Assembly (NCBI RefSeq): GCF_003287275.1
Contig: NZ_QEVW01000033.1
Coordinates: 49,923-113,922 of the forward strand
Origin: Paenibacillus taichungensis
GTDB taxonomy: Bacteria; Bacillota; Bacilli; Paenibacillales; Paenibacillaceae
DNA length: 64,000 nucleotides
Direction: 5' to 3'
How positions within the stretch are numbered: the stretch's first letter is position 1; every line of letters begins with the position of its first letter. A program made the translations under genes and the position numbers. Under the pieces are notes generated by a model. It was given only the letters and a program-made list of their open reading frames with translations. It was not told the DNA's origin and made no database searches. Of the stretch, positions 18,269-26,912 are shown one piece after another.

Positions 18269-20581
18269 ATGGACTATAAAGATGCTTCGCTTTCCATTCA
18301 GGAGCGGACCCGAGACCTGCTCGGACGCATGACAACGGAGGAAAAGATAGGACAGCTGATTCAGCCCATGGGGTGGAAGACTTATGTGAAGGGAGCAGAT
18401 GGTGCTGTTCAGGTTACGGATGAGTTTAAAAAGGACATCGCAGAGGGCGGGATCGGGTCGTTGTATGGAGCACTACGGGCTGATCCCTGGACGGAAGTGA
18501 CGCTTGAGACTGGCCTGACGCCTAGACAGGGAGCTGTTGCCACGAATGAAATTCAGCGGTATGCCATGGAGAACTCCCGGCTGGGAATCCCGATTTTATT
18601 CGGGGAAGAGTGTTCTCACGGGCATATGGCCATTGGGGCAACCGTATTCCCGGTACCGTTAGCGGTAGGAAGTGCTTGGAACACGGAGTTGTACCGCAAG
18701 ATGTGTGAAGCGATTGCTGTGGAGACTCGGAGCCAGGGAGGAGCGGCAACATATTCGCCTGTGCTTGATGTAGTGCGGGACCCGAGATGGGGACGGACGG
18801 AGGAATGTTTTGCGGAAGATCCGTACCTGATTGGTGAATTGGCGATTGAAGCGATAAAAGGATTGCAGGGCGACCGGCTCGATTCCAACCGGACAATTGT
18901 GGCGACACTCAAACATTTCGCGGCCTATGGCAGCTCCGAGGGGGGGCGCAATGCGGCCCCTGTGCATATGGGACTGCGCGAGCTGCACGAGGTGGATCTG
19001 CTGCCGTTCAAGAAAGCGGTGGAAGCCGGAGCGTGTTCTGTCATGACAGCGTATAACGAGATTGATGGTGTGCCTTGTACGTCGAGTTCGTATCTGCTGA
19101 ATGATCTCCTGCGCGAGCAATGGGGATTTGACGGATTTGTCATTACCGATTTTGGTGCGATTCAGATGCTGGTTAGTGGGCATAACACTGCGGAGAACGG
19201 GGAGCAGGCCGTTGCTCAGTCACTTAAAGCAGGTGTGGACATGGAAATGTCCGGGTACATGTACCGGAAGCATCTCGGGCGAGCCCTGTCGCAAGGATTA
19301 ATTGAAGAGAAGGATCTGGATACGGCGGTAAGGCGGGTGCTGGAGATGAAGTTCAGACTGGGCTTATTCGAACAACCCTTCATTGATCCTGACTTTGCAG
19401 AGCAGGTCATCGGATGTGAAGATCATATTCGTTTGGCGAGGCAAGTGGCGCAAGAGGGAATCATTTTACTCAAAAATGAAGCAAACACCCTTCCGCTTAG
19501 CAAAACTGGTACAAAACTGGCGGTCATAGGCCCGAATGCGAATCATGTCTATAACCAGCTTGGTGACTACACCTCGCCGCAGCCGAGAGGACAGATCGTT
19601 ACGGTGCTGGATGGGATTAGGCGCAAGCTTGGTGCTGACACCGGAAAAGTGTTGTACGCACCGGGCTGCCGGATCAAAGGGGATTCCAGAGAAGGCTTTG
19701 CGCAAGCGCTAGCCTGTGCTGAAGAAGCAGACACCATCATTATGGTGATGGGAGGGTCAAGTAGCCGTGATTTTGGCGAAGGGACCATTGATTTGCGAAC
19801 GGGGGCATCCGTTGTTACGGATGATCCATGGAACGATATGGAATGCGGCGAGGGCATTGACCGGTCTTCCCTGAATCTGATGGGTGTTCAATTGGATCTG
19901 GTGCAGGAAGTACATAAGCTGGGGAAACCGGTTATTGTCGTATATATTAACGGACGACCGATTGCCGAACCCTGGATTGATGAGCATGCCGATGCCATTG
20001 TGGAAGCGTGGTACCCGGGGCAGGAGGGAGGCAACGCTATCGCAGATATTCTGTTCGGTGATGTGAATCCATCTGGTCGCCTTACCATCTCCATTCCCAA
20101 GCATGTAGGCCAGCTTCCGGTCAACTACAATGCCAAACGCACCCGGGGCAAGCGATATCTGGAGACTGATTTGTTACCACAATATCCATTCGGCTTTGGG
20201 CTGAGTTACACGGAATTCAAGTACGAGAATGTAAGAGTTGTGCCGGAAGTGATCGGACCAGACGATGAAGCGGAGGTACAGGTAGAGGTCACGAATACGG
20301 GAGCGGTTGCGGGAAATGAGGTTGTACAGCTGTATATTACGGATGTATCGGCATCGGTTACCCGGGCGGAAATTTCACTAAAGGGATTCCGTAAAATTCA
20401 TCTGGAGCCGGGACAGACCCGGACGGTGACCTTCCCTGTGCAAAAAGAACATCTGGAGCTGATCGACTCCCGTCTTCAGCCTGTTGTGGAACCGGGTGAA
20501 TTCAGACTGATGGTGGGCAGCAGCTCCAGAGACTGGACTGCTTGCAGTTTACACATCCAGAAGGTGGGGGTGGAGGTATGA
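18269..20581 (+). CDS. GH3 beta-glycosidase (conventional domain order)
   Basis: A 770-residue cytoplasmic GH3 enzyme. The catalytic barrel (about 1-370) contains GEECSHGHMAIGATVFPVPLAVG, the KHFAAYGSSEGGRN substrate loop and the nucleophile motif GFVITDFGAI (Asp294). The alpha/beta sandwich (about 385-620) has AQEGIILLKNEANTLPLS and GQEGGNAIADILFGDVNPSGRL. An FnIII-like domain ends the protein. AAGGAGA selects ATG 18269 over the GTG six bases earlier. The stop overlaps the start of the GH38 gene by four bases, so the two are translationally coupled. Beta-glucoside, beta-xyloside or beta-N-acetylhexosaminide hydrolysis is possible; co-location with a mannosidase leaves it open. Confidence 0.9.
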   Translation: MDYKDASLSIQERTRDLLGRMTTEEKIGQLIQPMGWKTYVKGADGAVQVTDEFKKDIAEGGIGSLYGALRADPWTEVTLETGLTPRQGAVATNEIQRYAMENSRLGIPILFGEECSHGHMAIGATVFPVPLAVGSAWNTELYRKMCEAIAVETRSQGGAATYSPVLDVVRDPRWGRTEECFAEDPYLIGELAIEAIKGLQGDRLDSNRTIVATLKHFAAYGSSEGGRNAAPVHMGLRELHEVDLLPFKKAVEAGACSVMTAYNEIDGVPCTSSSYLLNDLLREQWGFDGFVITDFGAIQMLVSGHNTAENGEQAVAQSLKAGVDMEMSGYMYRKHLGRALSQGLIEEKDLDTAVRRVLEMKFRLGLFEQPFIDPDFAEQVIGCEDHIRLARQVAQEGIILLKNEANTLPLSKTGTKLAVIGPNANHVYNQLGDYTSPQPRGQIVTVLDGIRRKLGADTGKVLYAPGCRIKGDSREGFAQALACAEEADTIIMVMGGSSSRDFGEGTIDLRTGASVVTDDPWNDMECGEGIDRSSLNLMGVQLDLVQEVHKLGKPVIVVYINGRPIAEPWIDEHADAIVEAWYPGQEGGNAIADILFGDVNPSGRLTISIPKHVGQLPVNYNAKRTRGKRYLETDLLPQYPFGFGLSYTEFKYENVRVVPEVIGPDDEAEVQVEVTNTGAVAGNEVVQLYITDVSASVTRAEISLKGFRKIHLEPGQTRTVTFPVQKEHLELIDSRLQPVVEPGEFRLMVGSSSRDWTACSLHIQKVGVEV

Positions 20582-23500
20582 TTCGAATTCAGAGATTTAT
20601 TCAGGATCTGGCTCAGCAGCAATGGATGGATACCATTGAACTTCCAGAGTGGCAGATACAGAAAGCCAAGTATATCCGGCCAGGGGAATATGAATATGAA
20701 CAGGAGAATGAGGCTGTCGAAAGCTTGAATCCGCTCGATAGCAACCATGGAACGACTTATTTTCTGAGCAAAACCGTAGAGATTCCGGCCAATTGGGAGG
20801 AAGACCTGGTCGGATTGGTCTTCCAGGCCGGGGGTGAAGGTCTGCTGAAGGTAAATGGCATGCCTTATCACGGACTGGACCGAAATCATTGGTATGTACC
20901 GTTACCGAAGAGCCGTGTGGGAGTTACGCCTTTGCTGGAGATTGAGCTGTATGATCCCATACCGGAACCACATGACCCCCTGAATCGACAGGCGGTCATT
21001 CAGCCGCCAATTCAGGGCATCCGAGCCGCTTTGGTTCGTGTTAATTCGTCTCTACAGAGTCTAATGTACAGCATTACGGTACTTACGGAATCACTCAGAG
21101 CATTGCCGGAGAAAGACTTAAAGCGCACCCGTCTTGTCCGGGAAATACATCAGGTGATGGATAAGATGTACAACGAGCCGGAGCGCTGGAGTGAAGCGGC
21201 GTGGGTGCAGCATTGGGAAGAATGGCTCGCACAGTCGGTGCAGGAGGAAGACCCGGAAGAGTACCGGGACGGATTCATGCATCTGGTTGGGCAGTCCCAT
21301 ATCGATATTGCCTGGCTGTGGCCTGTGCGTGAAACTGTGCGCAAGTCCAGCCGCACCTTCTCCACGATGTGTACTTTGATGGATGAGTATCCGGAGTTCG
21401 TGTATTCGCAGAGCCAACCACAGCTGTATGCATTCGTGAAAGAGCATTATCCTGAGCTGTACGAACGAATCAAAGCCCGAATTGCCGAAGGTCGTTGGGA
21501 GCTGGTGGGTGGCATGTGGGTAGAGCCGGATCTGAACATTCCAAGTGGAGAATCGCTTGTACGGCAGATCTTGTACGGGCAGAACTTTTATCTGAAGGAG
21601 TTCGGTAAACGTTCAAACATCGAGTGGCTTCCGGATACTTTTGGCTACTGTGCTTCGCTGCCACAACTGCTCAAGCTGGCTGACATTCCTTATTTTATGA
21701 CCACTAAGCTCAATTGGAATGATACCAACGTTTTCCCGTATGATCTGTTCCATTGGGTTGGTATTGACGGCACCTCGGTGCTTGCGTATCTCAATCATGG
21801 AGTGAATGAACATACGAGGCCCAAAGATGTCGATGAGCACTGGCAATCCTACAAGCAGAAGGATGTACATCCCGAGCAAATGCTGCTTTATGGGCATGGC
21901 GATGGTGGAGGCGGGGTAACAAACGAAATGGTTGCGTTCGCAGAGCGATCCCATTTCATGGTTGGGCAGCCCATTAGCAATTTCAGTACAGCAGGCGCGT
22001 TTTTCGAAGAAATTTCTAACAACAACCCTAAGCTGCCCAAATGGCATGGCGACTTATATCTGGAACTGCATCGTGGAACCTATACAACCCATGCGCGCAA
22101 CAAACGGAGCAATCGCAAAGCGGAAGTGTTGTATCGGGAAGCGGAGATCTGGGGGCAATTTGCCGGAGTTGAAGCAGCACAGGCGAAAAGTGATCTGGAT
22201 GAAGGCTGGAAGCTGATCATGTTGAATCAATTCCATGACATTATCCCAGGGACGTCCATTCCCGAAGTATACGTGACATCTACGGAGGAGTATACGAAAG
22301 TATTTGCTCTGGGGACATCGGCAGTGGAAGGCACCCTTGGAAGAATTGAGGAATGCATTGCGACAGATGGCTTCGACGGTCAGCCCTATATTGTATTTAA
22401 TAGTCTGGGTTGGGAGCGGGGAGAAGTCGCCAAGATTACAGGCGACGAGAAACTGAGCGGTTTAGCAGCGTTCGACCATCAAGGTAATCGTCTGGCGAGT
22501 GACCTTGAGGCAAATGGAGACGTGCTGAACTTGTCAGTCTATGTCCCATCCATTCCGGCCTTTGGGTATGCCACGATATGGCTGCGCCAGACACCGGATG
22601 CCAATCTTCCTGCATTGAAGCAGGATGAATCCTTTCCTTTTGTCTGGGAAACGGACTTTTACACGCTTGAATTTAACGATATAGGAGAGATCACCAGTTG
22701 GTATGACAAATCCATGCAACGGGAGTGGCTGAAGCCGGGCGATAAAGCGAATGAACTGCAGTTTTTCCATGACAGGCCAACGTATTGGGATGCTTGGGAT
22801 ATCGATTCGCGGTTTGAATCGCAACGTGCAGGAGCGGCAGAGTTGATTTCCAGAGAGGTAGTTCAGCGTGGTGTAACGCAGGATGTTCTTCGGTTTCATT
22901 GGAAGTTAAACGACTCGGAGATTCACCAGGACATCATCCTGTATCGTCATCAACGACGTGTTGATTTCATGACAAAGGTAAACTGGGCAGAAAGACATAA
23001 GCTGCTCAAAGTGGCTTTTCCTGTTGATCTGGTATCAGCGAAAGCAGCCTACGAAATTCCGTTTGGTGCGCTGGAGCGGCCAACCCATAACAACACCAGC
23101 TGGGAGCAGGCCCAGTTTGAAGTATGTGGTCACCGCTGGGCGGATATCTCTGAGGGCAACAGTGGTGTAAGCCTGCTGAACGATTGTAAATATGGATATG
23201 ACATCAAGGATCAGACGATCCGTCTTTCCCTGCTCCGTGCTCCCAAATGGCCGGATGAACATGCTGACCAGGGTGAGCATGAATTTACTTATTCCCTGCT
23301 GCCGCATCAGGGGGATTGGCGTGAAGCGGGTGTGGTACGACGTGCGATGGAGTTAAATCATCCGGTCAAGGTTGTTGCGAGTGAACGACACTCTGGCACA
23401 TTGCCAGCAGAACATAGCTGGGTCCATTTCCATAGTGAACATGTCATTCTGGATACAATCAAGGCTTCCGAAGACGGCACGGGAACGGTACTTCGTTTCT

Positions 23501-23679
23501 ATGAGTCATCTGGTGGAAGAGAAACGGTTCAAATTCAATGGGCTGACGCGCGTGTTCAGACGTCTGTGGTCAATCTGTTGGAAGATGAAATCATGCCATT
23601 GGCTTGTCATGAAGGGAAGTTTGAGCTGACGTTCAAGCCATATGAAATTCAAACCGTGAAGCTGGTTTCAGCAGATTAG
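20578..23679 (+). CDS. alpha-mannosidase, GH38 family
   Basis: A 1033-residue cytoplasmic GH38 enzyme, full length for bacterial members. The zinc and catalytic motifs are evident: GQSHIDIAWLWPVRETVRKS near residue 240, the nucleophile in WLPDTFGYCASLPQLL (Asp353) and LNQFHDIIPGTSI near 550. An N-terminal beta domain precedes the catalytic barrel, and large beta-sandwich domains follow. It should trim alpha-mannose from glycan fragments after import. ATG 20578 is part of an ATGA overlap with the GH3 stop, and GGAGG lies at 20572-20576; longer upstream frames overlap the GH3 gene and lack support. Confidence 0.93.
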   Translation: MIRIQRFIQDLAQQQWMDTIELPEWQIQKAKYIRPGEYEYEQENEAVESLNPLDSNHGTTYFLSKTVEIPANWEEDLVGLVFQAGGEGLLKVNGMPYHGLDRNHWYVPLPKSRVGVTPLLEIELYDPIPEPHDPLNRQAVIQPPIQGIRAALVRVNSSLQSLMYSITVLTESLRALPEKDLKRTRLVREIHQVMDKMYNEPERWSEAAWVQHWEEWLAQSVQEEDPEEYRDGFMHLVGQSHIDIAWLWPVRETVRKSSRTFSTMCTLMDEYPEFVYSQSQPQLYAFVKEHYPELYERIKARIAEGRWELVGGMWVEPDLNIPSGESLVRQILYGQNFYLKEFGKRSNIEWLPDTFGYCASLPQLLKLADIPYFMTTKLNWNDTNVFPYDLFHWVGIDGTSVLAYLNHGVNEHTRPKDVDEHWQSYKQKDVHPEQMLLYGHGDGGGGVTNEMVAFAERSHFMVGQPISNFSTAGAFFEEISNNNPKLPKWHGDLYLELHRGTYTTHARNKRSNRKAEVLYREAEIWGQFAGVEAAQAKSDLDEGWKLIMLNQFHDIIPGTSIPEVYVTSTEEYTKVFALGTSAVEGTLGRIEECIATDGFDGQPYIVFNSLGWERGEVAKITGDEKLSGLAAFDHQGNRLASDLEANGDVLNLSVYVPSIPAFGYATIWLRQTPDANLPALKQDESFPFVWETDFYTLEFNDIGEITSWYDKSMQREWLKPGDKANELQFFHDRPTYWDAWDIDSRFESQRAGAAELISREVVQRGVTQDVLRFHWKLNDSEIHQDIILYRHQRRVDFMTKVNWAERHKLLKVAFPVDLVSAKAAYEIPFGALERPTHNNTSWEQAQFEVCGHRWADISEGNSGVSLLNDCKYGYDIKDQTIRLSLLRAPKWPDEHADQGEHEFTYSLLPHQGDWREAGVVRRAMELNHPVKVVASERHSGTLPAEHSWVHFHSEHVILDTIKASEDGTGTVLRFYESSGGRETVQIQWADARVQTSVVNLLEDEIMPLACHEGKFELTFKPYEIQTVKLVSAD

Positions 23680-23818
23680 TCTCAGGAAATCGGATAAGAA
23701 ATGATCGGAGAAAAAGGAGTGACCGGGTAGGGGTCGAAAATTTAATAGAGCATTCCGTCCATCATGAAGGCTCACCAGGAATGAAAAAACAAATACTGAT
23801 TTAACGGGAGGGTATGGC

Positions 23819-24694
23819 ATGAAATTAACAAACAAGATTGGCGTTATCGTGGATAGCTTCGGTGTAGGTGTACGTGAAGGGTTAAGCAAAGCGAAGGATG
23901 TAGGTGCAGAAGGCGTACAGATCTATGCAGTCCATGGAGAGATGGACCCCGAAAATCTCTCTCCCGCAGCCCGTAAGGAGTTAAGAAGTTATATCGATTC
24001 TCTTGGTCTTGAAATTTCTGCCCTGGTTGGCGATTTGGGCGGTCACGGGTTTCAGGTCAAGGAAGATAATCCGTGGAAAGTAGAGAAGTCCAAGCGCATC
24101 GTGGATCTTGCTCTGGATCTAGGTACGAATATCGTCACAACACATATCGGTATTGTTCCGCACGATCCTTCCTCCGAAGTGTATGCCACACTGCATGCTG
24201 CATGTGAGGAACTGGGCCAATACGCCAAAAGCGCAGGAGCCTACTTCGCGATTGAGACGGGACCGGAAACGGCAGCAGACCTGAAAGGATTTCTGGATAC
24301 CCTATCGACTAACGGGGTTTCGGTGAATTTTGACCCGGCGAACATGGTGATGGTTACCGGAGATGACCCTGCACGAGGCGTTCATCTGCTCAAGGATTAT
24401 ATTGTGCATACCCATGTGAAAGATGGTGTGCGCTTGAAGGAAGTAGACCCGAGAGACGTATACGGAGCAGTGGGATATGCACCTATGGATCATGAGAAAA
24501 TTGCCGAAATGGTCTCTTCCGGGACGTTCTTCCGTGAGGTACCGCTGGGCGAGGGCAGTGTGGATTTTGACGCCTACTTTGCAGCCCTTCGGGATATTGG
24601 CTACAAAGGTTATCTGACGATTGAACGCGAGGTAGGCGATCAGCCGGAGCAGGACATTCGCAAAGCGGTTAAGTTTATCCAACAATACCGATAG
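23819..24694 (+). CDS. sugar phosphate isomerase/epimerase family protein (TIM barrel), divergent member
   Basis: A 291-residue xylose-isomerase-like barrel protein. Likely metal ligands are Glu in FAIETGPET, Asp in SVNFDPANM, His in VHTHVKDG and Glu in TIEREVG. It is clearly less related to the two MKVGLSTYSL paralogues than they are to each other. GGGAGGG precedes ATG 23819. The next barrel gene begins 12 bases after its stop, so the pair is co-transcribed and may act on consecutive intermediates. The exact reaction is unknown; isomerisation, epimerisation or keto-sugar processing are all possible in this superfamily. Confidence 0.85.
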   Translation: MKLTNKIGVIVDSFGVGVREGLSKAKDVGAEGVQIYAVHGEMDPENLSPAARKELRSYIDSLGLEISALVGDLGGHGFQVKEDNPWKVEKSKRIVDLALDLGTNIVTTHIGIVPHDPSSEVYATLHAACEELGQYAKSAGAYFAIETGPETAADLKGFLDTLSTNGVSVNFDPANMVMVTGDDPARGVHLLKDYIVHTHVKDGVRLKEVDPRDVYGAVGYAPMDHEKIAEMVSSGTFFREVPLGEGSVDFDAYFAALRDIGYKGYLTIEREVGDQPEQDIRKAVKFIQQYR

Positions 24695-24706
24695 GGAGCT
24701 GAGCAG

Positions 24707-25579
24707 ATGAAAGTGGGCCTGAGTACGTATAGCTTGTTGAACGATCTGAATTCGGGTGAAATGACGGTTCTGGATATCATCGACTGGATTGCTGCAAATG
24801 GTGGCGAACATATGGAGATGGTTCCTTATGGTTACACCGTGGAGGACAATCCTGATCTCGCCGACGCCATTCGGGAGCGGGCTGCTTCTGTGGGTATTGA
24901 GCTGTCCAACTATTCGATGCCTGCGAATTTCGTGCAGGAGACGGAAGAAGCTTTTGAAGAAGAGATAGCTCGGGTCAAAAGACATGTCGATGTTGTACAC
25001 CGCATGGGTGTAAAGCATATGCGTCATGACGTAACGGCGTTTACTTTGCCCAAGGAGAAAATGACCATTGCCTGGTTTGAGGAAAATTTGCCGCTGATGG
25101 TGAAGGGAAGCCAGATCATTGCTGATTATGCTGCACAGTTTGGCATTACAACAACCATTGAGAATCACGGCTTCAGTGTGCAGGCCAGTGACCGTGTGCA
25201 GCGTGTGCTTCATGCCGTAGATCGTCCCAACTTCAAAACGACACTCGATATCGGCAACTTCATGTGCGTGGATGAGAATCCGATTATCGGGGTCATGAAA
25301 AATCTGCCGTACGCTTCTCTGGTTCACTTCAAGGACTTTTATTTCCGCCCTTATGATGAGCATCCGGGTGAAGGGGAATGGTTTACAACCGCTTACGGCA
25401 ACTTCCTGCGTGGTGCCATTGTGGGGCAAGGGGATATTCCAATCCGCAAAATTGTGAGGCTCATTAAAGACTCCGGTTATGATGGTAACATTACGATTGA
25501 GTTTGAGGGCATGGAGGAATGCAAATCTGCTTCCAAAATTGCCATGAGCAACCTGCGTCGCTTCTGGGAAGAGGCTTAA
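24707..25579 (+). CDS. sugar phosphate isomerase/epimerase family protein (TIM barrel), paralogue 2
   Basis: A 290-residue TIM-barrel protein collinear with the protein at 7873-8739 from MKVGLSTYSL to RRFWEEA. It shares the family ligands: Glu in TTIENHGFS, Asp in TLDIGNFM, His in LVHFKDFYF and Glu in TIEFEGME. Shared segments such as FLRGAIVGQGDI (YLRGAIVGHGDI in the other) cover the active-site face, so the two should act on the same type of substrate. AGGGAGC lies ahead of ATG 24707. It is the last gene of the glycan region and is followed by a terminator. Confidence 0.85.
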   Translation: MKVGLSTYSLLNDLNSGEMTVLDIIDWIAANGGEHMEMVPYGYTVEDNPDLADAIRERAASVGIELSNYSMPANFVQETEEAFEEEIARVKRHVDVVHRMGVKHMRHDVTAFTLPKEKMTIAWFEENLPLMVKGSQIIADYAAQFGITTTIENHGFSVQASDRVQRVLHAVDRPNFKTTLDIGNFMCVDENPIIGVMKNLPYASLVHFKDFYFRPYDEHPGEGEWFTTAYGNFLRGAIVGQGDIPIRKIVRLIKDSGYDGNITIEFEGMEECKSASKIAMSNLRRFWEEA

Positions 25580-25603
25580 GGCAATCATTAGTTTTACATC
25601 GTG

Positions 25604-25632
25604 GGGCCACTTTAAGGAAGTGGCTCTTTTTG
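25604..25632 (+). terminator. intrinsic terminator ending the glycan region
   Basis: GGCCACTT-TAAG-GAAGTGGCTC hairpin followed by a T5 run. Confidence 0.85.
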
Positions 25633-25869
25633 CACTTCTTATGTTGGTAGTATACATGTGGAATGGGTAACGTTAAGCAACTGATCAAGTCGTCAGATCC
25701 CTCTCCATTTCCGGCATTAAGTCAGTTCGAGGTGTTTGGCTGCGAAGCCTAAAACATTAACATTAATTGGTTCACGATAAGGATTAAGTTACGATCATCA
25801 CAAGTATGGTATAATGGATCTATTCAGCCTGGAAAATGACTGGCTATGGATAGGGGAGATCACTGATCT

Positions 25870-26097
25870 ATGCAGGTATTCGAGGACTGGAACCAGAAAG
25901 TGAAAAAAACGTTTAATGCTACGAATCCCGAGGTTGTATTGACGGTATCTGAAGCAGGGAGTTTGCTCGGTCTGACCAAAGATCAGATGAAACTTTATGT
26001 AGACAAGAATAAACTAACTAAGGTCCCGATCATGAGAAGTGTTCACCGATACCTCTTGTTGAAAAGTGAAATAGATAGCATCGTAAAAACGCGCTAA
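25870..26097 (+). CDS. small excisionase/MerR-like helix-turn-helix protein
   Basis: A 75-residue basic protein. The middle, LTVSEAGSLLGLTKDQMKLYVDKNKLTKVPI, has the form of an excisionase/MerR-type winged helix-turn-helix (a helix, a turn at LGLTKD, then a wing). The C-terminus continues RYLLLKSEIDSIVKTR. GGGGAGA precedes ATG 25870, and an extended -10 (TGGTATAAT, ending 25815) lies upstream. No integrase or phage gene is near, so a prophage origin is not supported; a DNA-binding regulator of unknown target is the cautious call. Confidence 0.65.
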   Translation: MQVFEDWNQKVKKTFNATNPEVVLTVSEAGSLLGLTKDQMKLYVDKNKLTKVPIMRSVHRYLLLKSEIDSIVKTR

Positions 26098-26394
26098 CCT
26101 CATAGGATCGACCGCAGCCATTTTACCGACAGGATTCGGGAGAGTGGTTTTTTTTTCGAAAACACCGAGGATAAAATAAGGATTACAGGACAATCATACC
26201 AATGAATAAACTTTGGGACCCAGTACCACTGGGAGTTAAACGAAGAGTGGTCAGAGCCTGTTTGCAGAGGGGAACTTGTTCTTAGAGTAGCTTGTGGAAA
26301 TACCTTCTTGTCAATGGACAACCTATTCGTATATACTCTTGTCGCAAGTGGCAGGAATGGTTCAATTACATGATATCAAGGAGATGAAGCACGA
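26098..26394. other. intergenic region of about 300 bases
   Basis: It starts with an imperfect hairpin (CCGA/TCGG) followed by T9 at about 26148-26156, a likely terminator for the HTH gene. The remainder up to the AAGGAGATG ribosome site of the next gene shows no convincing reading frame, RNA or repeat. Confidence 0.5.
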
Positions 26395-26826
26395 ATGGCG
26401 ATTAGCTTGAATGTGTATCTTGTAACGGATGGTAACGGACGTGAAGCAGTGGAATTTTATAAAAAGGCATTTGGAGCGGAAGTGTTGGCTCTCCAGACAT
26501 TTGGTGATGGTCCTTCCAACCCAGACCACCCCGTTCCTCCCGAAGCGAAAGACCGCATTATGCATGCTTCTTTGCAGATTGGCAGTTCTGTATTGATGTT
26601 ATCCGATACATTCCCTGGTATGCCTTATATTGTGGGTAATCATGTAAACGTTACGGTGAACACAGATACTGCCGATGAAGCCAAAGCAATTTTCAACCAG
26701 TTGCAAGACGGTGGCGAAGTGAAGATGCCAATACAAGAGACATTCTGGAGTCCAGCCTACGGTATGGTTATCGATAAATTTGGCGTTCAGTTCCAGATCA
26801 GCTGTGTTGCAGCCAACCATCAGTAA
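26395..26826 (+). CDS. VOC family protein, PhnB-like
   Basis: A 143-residue protein of the glyoxalase/VOC fold, closest in style to the PhnB/3-demethylubiquinone-type group. The hallmarks are SLNVYLVTDGNGREAVEFYKKAFGAEVLALQTFG at the start, HASLQIGSSVLMLSD in the middle and the C-terminal WSPAYGMVIDKFGVQFQISC. These proteins dimerise; many have no known substrate. AAGGAG precedes ATG 26395. It is a single gene converging on the next one. Confidence 0.85.
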   Translation: MAISLNVYLVTDGNGREAVEFYKKAFGAEVLALQTFGDGPSNPDHPVPPEAKDRIMHASLQIGSSVLMLSDTFPGMPYIVGNHVNVTVNTDTADEAKAIFNQLQDGGEVKMPIQETFWSPAYGMVIDKFGVQFQISCVAANHQ

Positions 26827-26865
26827 ATTGTAAGTTAGTGTCCCTGATATATATGATTGAACTAC

Positions 26866-26908
26866 AAAACCTCCAGAACATGAGTAACATGTCTGGAGGT
26901 TTTTTTTG
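26866..26908. terminator. bidirectional terminator between convergent genes
   Basis: AAAACCTCCAGAACATG and CATGTCTGGAGGTTTT form a long stem around a short AGTAA loop, with A-run on one side and T-run on the other, serving the VOC gene (+) and the gene at 26913-27785 (-). Confidence 0.9.
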
Positions 26909-26912
26909 ACTT

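Noticed and set aside
24302..25657. 451-codon open frame on the - strand
   Set aside because: It is antisense to two well-supported TIM-barrel genes with family motifs; no ribosome site, and composition fits a shadow frame.
25870..26097. Prophage or integrated-element marker (excisionase-like protein)
   Set aside because: No integrase, attachment repeats, or phage genes nearby; the fold alone is common in chromosomal regulators.
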